The notes beneath the pieces were generated by a model. It saw only the letters and a list, made by a program, of their open reading frames with translations, searched no databases and had not been told where the DNA came from. From NCBI GenBank assembly GCA_013397865.1, contig VZTI01002652.1, positions 4,312,422 through 4,376,421 of the forward strand: a DNA stretch of 64,000 nt. Reading direction: 5' to 3'. The DNA is from Struthidea cinerea. Lineage: Eukaryota; Chordata; Aves; Passeriformes; Corcoracidae. Below, piece after piece: positions 56,487 to 64,000 of this stretch; position 1 is the first letter of the stretch; the number at the start of each line of letters is the position of its first letter. Position numbers and translations under genes: made by a program.

Positions 56487-56800
56487 TCAGACTCTCTCCT
56501 CTCTGGGGCGGTTCTGGGTGGTTTTGGTGGTGACCAGCGCTGTGGCCCCCAGCTCAGTGGCAGGCAACGGGAAGCTGTGGTTGCGTTCCTCAGGCCGGGG
56601 GTACATGGTGGAGAGCAGAACAATGTCACCATCAGCATCGCCCTGGCAGCATGGCCTCTGCTTTGCCCTGGCTTTCCTGGGTGGCCCTGGCATCTTCAGG
56701 TTCCCATCAAGATGCGGGCATGGGGCTGGCTTCAGGGCACCATCTCCCTCTGGCACGGCAGGGTCCTGGCTGGGCAGGGGGCTGGCAGTGCTCACCTTTT
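56487..56800 (-). CDS. TNFRSF13C: TNFRSF13C exon 3 (cytosolic tail)
   Basis: The acceptor gtcctttcccag precedes AA AAG GTG, completing a Glu codon: EKVSTASPLPSQDPAVPEGD. The tail continues with GDIVLLSTMYPRPEERNH, then SFPLPATELGATALVTTKT and TGA at 56489-56487. The last ~25 residues before the terminal NRPREERV closely match human BAFF-R. Confidence 0.93.
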
Positions 56801-59780
56801 CTGGGAAAGGACAAGAAAAGGGGGTTACTGGGCTCACAAAGTGGGGTCAGGCGGGTCCCAGGGAGACAGTCCTGTCCCGAGGGGGGAAGATGGAGCTGGA
56901 ACAGGAGGAGTCTGCAAGGTCCCCACACCTCTCCTGCTGCAGATCTGCTCCTGCTTACAACTGATGAGCTTTCCCCCCCACTAAAAGACAAGAGGGAAAG
57001 GCCAAAACTTGCACTTCCACTTTGAGTCCTCTTACTAAACCCTGCTGGCAGCAGAACAGCCCAGCCCATGGCAGCTTGCCCTCCCCGACTGCCTCCCACT
57101 TAAAAATAGACTTGTTTACACACTTCAAATGCAGGCGTGTGCCTCCAGCCCCAAGCCTCCTACCTTTCTGCACATCCATTGTGTCCTAGTTTGGACAAAT
57201 TTGGAGGAGAATACCCTCTGATAGAAGTCAGGTCACAAACACCCCTCCCCCCCAGGTTCGGGAAAAATTTTCCTCAAAGGAAAGTGAAAGAGATAACAAG
57301 CTATTTATTTAACAAACACACAGGTGGGGAATAATAATGCTAAATAATGAGATCTCTCTCTCTCTCTGTGGAGAGAAAACCTGAGAAGATTTCAGAGATC
57401 CTCTGTAGGTGCGGTCTCTCCTCCTCGGAGCTGGTCGGCGAGGGGCCACCCCCCCCGGGCCTCCGGGAAAAGTCTCCTGATGTGTTCAGATGTTGTTGAA
57501 ACAGTCCAGAAGAGAAGAAAAGAGCAAAAAAACCCCAAAAATCCTAGGAAAACGAAATTCAACCCTCCGTCTCTCGCTGGGAGAAAAAAGAGCCGAAAAA
57601 AACCCAAGGGTACCGCAGAAACAGAGGAGCGTATCTCAGTGTCCTTGAAACAACTGCTTTGAAACGTTTGTTTTCTGTCCTTCTCAGGCTCCGTTTAAAG
57701 ACACAGACAAGATTGGTGGGCATAGGGTAGTGATAGGGGATACACATTATAAAGTCACCCCAAGACACATTGCCACAGCACTGGGCTTGCTGTGGTGCAG
57801 CCTTGGGGGATGAAGGGGATGGGGACCAGGGCATGCAACAGGAGACTGAGACTGAGAAGTGCCTCCAACACTCTCCATAATGGCCAGATCTCTCTCGCCA
57901 CTGGATTTCTCCCTTCTCTTTCGCTTTTGGTATTTTTCCTAGGCATGTGCGTCATGGGCTGTCGCAGAGCAGAAAGGCCCCGGGTAATGTCCCCCTCGTC
58001 TGAGTCACCATCCGGCACTGCCAGAAATGTGCAGGCGAGCCAGGGCACAAGGACCAGCTGCCCCACCGTGTTCACCCACCCAGGTGGTAGGGCAGTGGTG
58101 GGTGCCAGCATCCCTACGATGCAGCCCCTCTGGGGGTCCTGGGGAGCCATACCCCCTACCTGGGAATGGGGAGGAGTGAAGCCAGGCAAGACTTCTGAGA
58201 AGATGGTTCAGGGCTGAGTCAGCACCAGTGCAGAGGCCCCTGAGAGAGGAAAGAGATGCCCCAACAAAATGGGCCATCATAGAGCACTGTGGCCTTACTC
58301 TCCTGGAAGTACCCAGCCAGGAAAGGCTCAGTCCCATCCCTGGAACCCCAGCCCTAATTTTGATACACCAGATAACTCTTTGCAGTGCTGCAGTGTACTG
58401 TCAATGGGGCTGGCCCTGACATCCCACTGGGGTCTTTGGGATGCATGTTGGAGGATGCTGGGTGTCCCAAGCACGAGAAGCAAGCTGGGTGGTCCACACA
58501 GGACCCCATTGCAGCGCCACACGGAGAGGCTGCCTCTGGAGCCCTCTGAAGGTGTCCACCACTGCCCCCACTACTCCCACTCCATCCATGGTCCTCTGGC
58601 TACTGGAAGAAAGGGCTCAGACCAGTGAGCTCACAGAGCTACTCACCAGTATTCCATACGTGTCCCCTGTGGAGAGGGGACTGTGCCAGGACTTGCTTTA
58701 AGCAAACAAAGGCACAGGGAGACCCGGCAAAGGGAGGGATGGCTCAGAAGCGTTGCACTGGCAGTCAGGTACAGGCATAGATTCCCAGGGAATGCAGGAC
58801 GCTGTCACTCAGGCAGTGATTCAGATGCCCCAAAATGCCATGGGTTGCCTGTGGAACTGATGTTGAGGTGGAGGAGCTAGCCTGGACAAGGATGTGCCTC
58901 AGGGGAGCCAGCAGTAAGTGATCCCACCTACCCCAGGGTCCTCAGGGTGTTGTGAGAGGGAGAGGAAGAGGTCCCCTACCTTTGTCCTCTTCATCTGCCG
59001 CCTTCCTCTTTCTCCTCCACTTTCCCACCTTGCAGGCCAGGAAGCCACAGAGCGCAGCCAGAACCAGGATGAGCCCCACCACCACCAGGACCCCAAAGAT
59101 CAGGAAGGTGCTGGTCAGGCTGGGTGCCAGGGTAGGCTCTGCTGTGGGGTGAGACGCCAGTAGTGTCAGGAGGGGGAGAGCTGAAGCTGGAAAGGAGGGC
59201 AGCAGCATTTTTCACCTGGCTGGTTGGCCTGGGTGCTGCAGTGGCAGGGAAGAAGTGTGGCACTTAACTGCTACCCACCCGTCACCAGCAACAAAATGTC
59301 CCCATGCTTGATGAGACCCTTATCCCGCTCCCTGCCCCTGGGTGGTGGGAGATGAGAGTTCCTGCTCTTCCCACAGTAACCCCTGGGGCAGGTTGATCCA
59401 CCCTGGGGCGGATCATCCGACTTCTCTCTACACCATGTTCCTCTCACTGGAACTGGCTGCCCTCTTTCCCTCTGCTTTAGGTGAAGGCAATGCTTCATCC
59501 TCCATTGCCACCTCCACAGCCATCCTCAGGAGAAGGTGCCTTCCACCTGCTCGCCCCTGGGGTGCCCCCAGCCTCCTCGGCCCACCACCACCCAGCCCTG
59601 GGGAGCTCAGACTGCAGCCACCCTTGTCCCCTTACTTGTGTTGTCCTTGAACAGCTCGGAGCACTTGATGCACGACTTGGTCAGGGTGTCAAAGCACTCG
59701 AAGGAGAGGCAGGAGGGGGCAATGGCAGCTTTTCCTGATGAGGACATGGCAGAGTGGGAGTGAGAGCCCAGCTCTTGCAT
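56487..59780 (-). CDS. TNFRSF13C: TNFRSF13C coding region, 3 exons (BAFF receptor)
   Basis: BAFF receptor, a type III membrane protein of B cells that binds BAFF (TNFSF13B) and signals through TRAF3 to non-canonical NF-kB for B-cell survival. Three minus-strand exons join in phase (1-2 splits) into 195 residues from the ATG at 59747, or 206 from an in-frame ATG at 59780; human has 184. Exon 1 carries the partial cysteine-rich domain: the four cysteines in SCLSFECFDTLTKSCIKC have exactly the human spacing (4, 7 and 2 residues between), and FDTL keeps the DxL BAFF-contact pattern. Exon 2 holds the membrane helix and a basic KWRRKRK stop-transfer. Exon 3 ends with PLPATELGATALVTTKT, the TRAF3-binding tail. 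There is no signal peptide, as expected. Its position next to SHISA8 matches human. The tail has L where the mammalian PVPAT core has V. Confidence 0.93.
56801..58979 (-). other. TNFRSF13C: TNFRSF13C intron 2
   Basis: A 2.2 kb intron. About a quarter of it is the LTR at 57182-57767. The rest shows no repeat or exon I can identify. Confidence 0.85.
57177..57772. mobile_element. Solo LTR of an endogenous retrovirus, with 5 bp target duplication
   Basis: The LTR runs 57182-57767 (586 bp), starts TGTCCTAGTTTGG and ends AAGACA, so it has the TG...CA termini of retroviral LTRs. The 5 bp direct repeat CATTG flanks it at 57177-57181 and 57768-57772. No internal viral genes lie beside it, so it is a solo LTR left by recombination. 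A 5 bp duplication suits an ERVL-type element, but the class is inferred. The strand of the original transcription unit is not fixed. Confidence 0.88.
58980..59141 (-). CDS. TNFRSF13C: TNFRSF13C exon 2 (membrane helix)
   Basis: It reads EPTLAPSLTSTFLIFGVLVV, then VGLILVLAALCGFLACKVG and KWRRKRKAADEEDK. The acceptor shows a tandem cagcag (NAGNAG), so an isoform lacking one codon is possible. Donor gtaggg. Confidence 0.92.
59142..59635 (-). other. TNFRSF13C: TNFRSF13C intron 1
   Basis: A 494 bp intron bounded by gtaagg and ccccacag. I see nothing else in it. Confidence 0.8.
59636..59780 (-). CDS. TNFRSF13C: TNFRSF13C exon 1 (BAFF-binding cysteine-rich domain)
   Basis: From the inner ATG (59747) it reads MSSSGKAAIAPSCLSFECFD, then TLTKSCIKCSELFKDN and a split Thr codon. 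An in-frame ATG 33 bases upstream (59780) would add MQELGSHSHSA. Upstream of that ATG a pyrimidine-rich stretch ending cag (near 59810) could be a splice acceptor, so a 5' leader exon further right is possible. Confidence 0.88.
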
Positions 59781-61305
59781 GGCGTAGCAGTGCTGGGGCC
59801 GCTGGAGTGTGAAATCGCAGCGCCCTGGGCCCCGTGGCAGAGGGAGATACAGTCTGTCAAGCTGCGTCGTCTCCCTTGGGGCTCACACTCACTGTGCGTG
59901 GCCTGGGGCGGATCTTCACCAGGGAGGAGGAGAGCAAGCGACCAAGCCCTACCCCTGCCTGCCTTTGCAATGTGCCCTCAAGCTACCCCTCTCCTCCAAA
60001 ATATGCTCCCGAAATCCCCGCAGCCCCTTGTGTGCCTCAGCCACGCAGCACCTCCTACCCAGCAGTATTGTGTCCCAGGCTGACCTTCTTGATCCTCACT
60101 CTTCCCCTGCCCCCCTACATGCTGCCCCCAGCCCAGGCATGTCCCCCAGCCTGCACTCTCCCTCGCTTGCAGTGAAAAGCCCCCTCGGCCTCCTCCAGTG
60201 TCTACAGGAGACTTTCCTGTGCGCAGATCTTTACAAGACCCATCCCAGGGCCACAGATCTGGCTTGGATTGAAAATGCAGAAAAGGACCAGAGGAGAAAA
60301 GAGTGAAAGGGCACTGACGTTCCCCCTTTTAAAAACTTCCGCTGCCCCCAGGACACATCCTGCCAGTGACTGCTCTGCAAGCAGGCCAACTGCTGTATGT
60401 TCTCCACCTCTACTGACGGTGCTCTCCATCACCTTGCTCTCTCCATCCTCTCCATCACAGACCTAGACCCATGGCTCCTCAGCACCATGTCTCATTCTCT
60501 GGGGTTCAGATGTGGTTCTGCTCAGTAAATGTGCAGGGCATGGGCAAAGCAGGTCACACTGAGCAAACCTGGTCCCCAAACCATTGGAAGGGACTAAAAA
60601 AACCCTTTAATAGTCTTAGGTGTTCCTGACCAGGAGCAGGAAAAATGTTCTGCCACCAATACCCACACGTCAAAGCCCGATGCTTGAGACCTGAAGAGAT
60701 GGGTTTCAGTGATGTAGGTGGATCTCTTCCATTCCCACTGTCCAAAAGTCACATACTCTTTTTCTTCACTCCATAAGAAAGAAAGGGACCAGGCACAGTT
60801 GTTGGCTGGCTCTCAGTTGAGGGAAGCAACTCTAGTGACCTGCCCTACCCAGGAGCTCCCTAATAGGGCTTTACTGATGGAGTCATGTCCTTCCAGCAGC
60901 TACAGCATGTGGATTCTTTCTAATGAGGCCTCTGCTGCCCAACTGTCCTGGACCAAAGCTGGGAGGGGAGGAAGAAAAAATCGAAAGGGTGCTCTGGCTC
61001 AAGGTGAGAGAGTACCAGGTGACCCCCTGGGCAGCTGAGGTCCTCTGAGACAGGCCTGAGTACTTGGTCCCTGAATGTGCCTGCCCCTCTCCAGTGACTG
61101 CTGGGCAATCTGAGCCCACAGCCTCCACATCCCACCCTCTGAAGCCCTGAGTGGTATGCAGTCACCAGCTCCCCATACTAGATCTCGGCCCAAGTGCAGT
61201 TCTTCTGTACCCCATGCCCGGCAGGGGAGGAGCTGCCCTACAACACATCTCCCTCCCTGCCAGCAGCATTCCCAGAGGGTAGTTTGCATCATAGCAGTGC
61301 CAAAG

Positions 61306-61348
61306 CAGCCCCAGCACAGTCTCAGCCCCAGCACAGTCTCAGCCCCAC
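61306..61348. repeat. 17-bp tandem duplication
   Basis: The unit cagccccagcacagtct occurs twice exactly, followed by half a third copy. Confidence 0.75.
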
Positions 61349-63105
61349 CTTAGGCACTGCAGGGCTCCAGGCAAGCCTAAGTGCCAACCAAAAACCAGTC
61401 ACTGCCCACCAGTTCCACATCTGCCATGATTTCACTTCCCCTTCCAGCCAGTGTGCCCAGATGCTTGTTCCCTCACCCCTGTACCATGCCAGCAGGAATG
61501 GCTGCCAGAGGGCTGTGGGCTGCACTAAGGAGCTGCGAGAGCCCGGCCGTCATTCTTGTGCTTGTGGCTCCGTTATTCCCACTCCATCTTAGTCAAAATA
61601 AAACTCCCCAATCGAGTGGGGGCATGCCAAGCACTTCCCTCTCTCAGCACAGCCCTGAGCCACAAATGGCACAGCCACCTCGGCACCCTCTTCCTCGATG
61701 CTTGCCCTGAGCAGGCTGCGCTTGCCTCTGCTCGTACCTGCCAGGGAAATTGGGTCAAACAGTAGGACATCTGTCCATATCCCACTTTAGCTGACCCTCT
61801 GCCTCTTGCACACCCCAAATGGGAACCGGGGCTGGGGTGCAGGCATAGGAGTTGGAGAGACAAGTGTCCAGCAGCAGGGCAGAAGAAGCAGCTCCAGGGG
61901 ATGGAAAGCTGTGATGCAGTGCCATGACCCACAGCAGGGAGAAAAATATAAGCCAGGGCTCGCTCCAGTCCACATCTGAGCTCCACAATGGAGAGACCTG
62001 GCAAGGAGAGGGAACCTGGAATCCTCACTGTTCCCAGTAGGCAGCTCTCAGAAGTGCAAGTGCAAGATCTAGGGCTGAGACAATACATTGTCTTGAGGGC
62101 TGGTGGAACTGAAGATATGCATGTAGGCAGAGGATCCCCATAAAACATCCAGCGCTCTGTCAGGATACCTGTCCCCAAACCACCTCCCTGCTCCAAAGGC
62201 TTTGCTGTTCCTCTTGCCCTGGGGTGTTTCCACCTGCTAGTCTCCTTTTCCCAAAGGGGTATGCTCCTCCATCATTCCCGTTTTCCTCTCCTCTCAAATG
62301 CCCCATGTTGATCATCTCTCAGTGACCCCCAGCCCCAGTTTCTGGGGGTCCCACCATAGGACGGTCACCCTGGCCCTCTTCCTGTCTCTCCTCCCTGCTT
62401 GGATTAAAATGCGGGGTGGGAAATGGTTCCCAGCATCTGCTGTACCACACTTACAGATTAACTCTGTGAGCCTTCCAGTCAAACATGCACACTGGGGAAA
62501 GCCCAAACCAAGTAACCTACACATTGCTTTCAACACGGAGGACGAGATTTACATTAAAGCTCAGGAGCCAACAGCTCCCATTTCAGTACAGGAAAGAAAA
62601 CTTGAAGTTTCAAATGCATGGTGGGGAGCCCCGGGATGGCAGCCGTCATGCCCTCCCGTGAATAAAGTTCTCCCAGGTCCTGTTACATGGAAGGATGTTG
62701 GAGCCTCATTGCTGCCATTGACCTCAACCTATTCCCCCCCATTTTCTCAGCCCTCTTTATCACGCTCTACAGGTCTTCCCTGCCCACTTCCCAGCTTGTC
62801 CGCCTCCTCCTGGGCCAAGAAGATATGTTTGAATTTACACATGGTAATGCTTACTCAAGGAGAAAACCAGTGCTGACTACCCCAGCAGCACTCACACGTG
62901 GGCCAGCTCACGAGCACGGCCCAGGTTCTGGGCATCAGCTGTCCCCCTTTTCATCTCCCCCATCTTTGCCTCTCCTACCCTTCATAACTGTGATCATTTT
63001 TGGAATAGCAAAAGTTAAAGCTTGGTGAGTAGTTTGAGCTGCTTGCATCTCAGAGCTGAATACGCTTGATAATTGCACAAATGCATAATTAAAGAGCAGA
63101 AAAAA

Positions 63106-63140
63106 TGACTCACTGGATAAGGAAATGCGCTTTTCTTATC
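63106..63140. promoter_or_regulatory. AP-1/NF-E2 and GATA motif cluster
   Basis: TGACTCA (63106-63112), GATAAGG (63116-63122) and CTTATC (63135-63140) fall within 35 bases, the layout seen in blood-cell enhancers. It lies 3.3 kb upstream of the B-cell gene TNFRSF13C. Function is inferred from motifs only. Confidence 0.35.
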
Positions 63141-64000
63141 TCCTCTGCAGAGAAATGAAAGCCCCAGGAGCCTGGGTCTCCGGCTAAGTCCTTTTATTAA
63201 ACAAATAAACCAGAAAAGATATCAAATGAGAGATTTAAGAATTATGTCTTCATCCCAGAGTCAGACAGCTTGATTTCCAGTGCCATTTGCTCCCATCCCG
63301 CACCTGGAGGGATGGCTTTGGCCGAGGTCAGCTCAGATCAGCTGAGATCCCTGGGATGCCTGTGGTGGACAGGGCAGTGCCGGTGTTCCGGGAGCGTGGA
63401 GGGATCACAGTGGCCTGCGAGGGCTCATGCACACATGAGTGACTGGACTTGTGTGAGCAGTTCCTCTGGTGTCAGGGGTAGGTGAAGTGACTCACGCAGG
63501 CACTTGCAAAACCGCGTGTAGCAGAAAATATCCCCTGAAAGTTCACCTTGTGCTCGTGCACACCGGAAACCCAAAGGCTTGTCGAGCAGAGAAGCTGTGA
63601 GGTGTTTACTGAGCAGACCCAGTTACCTCAGGACAAACCTCTGACAGGATGCACCCAACGCCTCGGGAACATCTCGGCACAGCCTGACATCTGCCCCGCA
63701 TTCAGATGGTGCCACTAGAATGCTTTGGCTGGAGCCACCCCCCAAAGCCCTTTTCGCACCTCATCCCAGCACCCCTTCCCAATACCACTGCACGGGTTGG
63801 TGGGAAACATTCCCGAAAAGTACCACCATGGCTATTAGGAGCAGGTTTCTCAGAGCTCCAGCATGAACCTCCTCCTCAGGATCCATTGGGATCCTTCTTA
63901 AAGCCAGGTGGGCTTAGGGACAAAGTCTGGGGAGATTTTAGGAATAATATGGGAAACGAAAAGTTTCAAGAGATTCACAGTCACTCTAAACCCCAGATCC

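Larger units (their letters stand above)
59781..64000. other. Intergenic region right of TNFRSF13C
   Basis: In human the next gene is CENPM on the minus strand; I looked for its protein on both strands here and did not find it. An open frame of 192 codons at 62298-62876 has no recognisable domain. A 17-bp tandem duplication lies at 61306-61348, and an AP-1/GATA motif cluster at 63106-63140. Overlapping opposite AATAAA signals lie at 63193-63209. Confidence 0.55.

Noticed and set aside
57182..57767. Possible provirus with internal viral genes
   Set aside because: Only one LTR is present, the duplication closes directly around it, and no viral coding frame lies near.
62298..62876. 192-codon + strand open frame right of TNFRSF13C
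   Set aside because: No recognisable domain and no splice or homology support.
59781..64000. CENPM, the next gene in human order
   Set aside because: I looked for its conserved segments on both strands and found none. It may lie beyond the window.
1..64000. CRISPR arrays, operons, tRNA or rRNA genes, or a prokaryotic-style novel system
   Set aside because: The window is vertebrate with split genes. I saw no regularly spaced repeat array, cloverleaf-like tRNA or rRNA segment.

Overview
The window looks like a bird autosomal segment. The evidence is three protein-coding genes in vertebrate exon/intron form, CR1-type LINE fragments (one ends in the tandem octamer tail typical of avian CR1), and a solo LTR whose TGTCCTAGTTTGG start resembles LTRs common in songbirds. 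The species cannot be fixed from sequence alone. Gene order and orientation match the human 22q13.2 block: SREBF2 (+), SHISA8 (-), TNFRSF13C (-).

Layout. (1) 1-24580: SREBF2 on the + strand from intron 1 to the 3' end. Eighteen coding exons (numbered 2-19 after the human gene) run from 4053 to 21933 and join in frame into 1088 residues plus stop. Exon 1, with the start codon, lies left of the window. The miR-33 hairpin sits in intron 16 at 19279-19347, the same intron as human MIR33A. A 2.6 kb 3' UTR ends near an AATAAA at 24556. (2) 24581-25200: short gap between convergent 3' ends. (3) 25201-35330: SHISA8 on the - strand. Four coding exons join in frame (375 residues, ending EVTV); the 7.2 kb first intron holds a 24-bp minisatellite, CR1 remnants and a Z-DNA-prone tract; the first exon lies in a CpG island. 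(4) 35331-56029: about 20.7 kb with no gene I can support, holding a reversed CR1 copy (49099-50026), simple repeats and isolated CpG-rich patches. (5) 56030-59780: TNFRSF13C (BAFF receptor) on the - strand in three exons, with a complete 586 bp solo LTR flanked by a 5 bp duplication in intron 2. (6) 59781-64000: no gene recognised; a possible 3' end of a further minus-strand gene near 63200.

The genes are neighbours rather than a pathway. SREBF2 encodes the sterol-sensing transcription factor SREBP-2, and the miR-33 in its intron represses cholesterol efflux genes, so those two work together. SHISA8 is an AMPA-receptor auxiliary protein. TNFRSF13C is a B-cell survival receptor. I found no undescribed multi-gene system. 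The points most worth checking are a miR-33 seed match in the 3' UTR of its own host gene, a changed TRAF3-binding core in the BAFF receptor, the LTR inside the same gene, an 18 bp double-octamer palindrome in SREBF2, and an orphan CpG island at 52640-53080.
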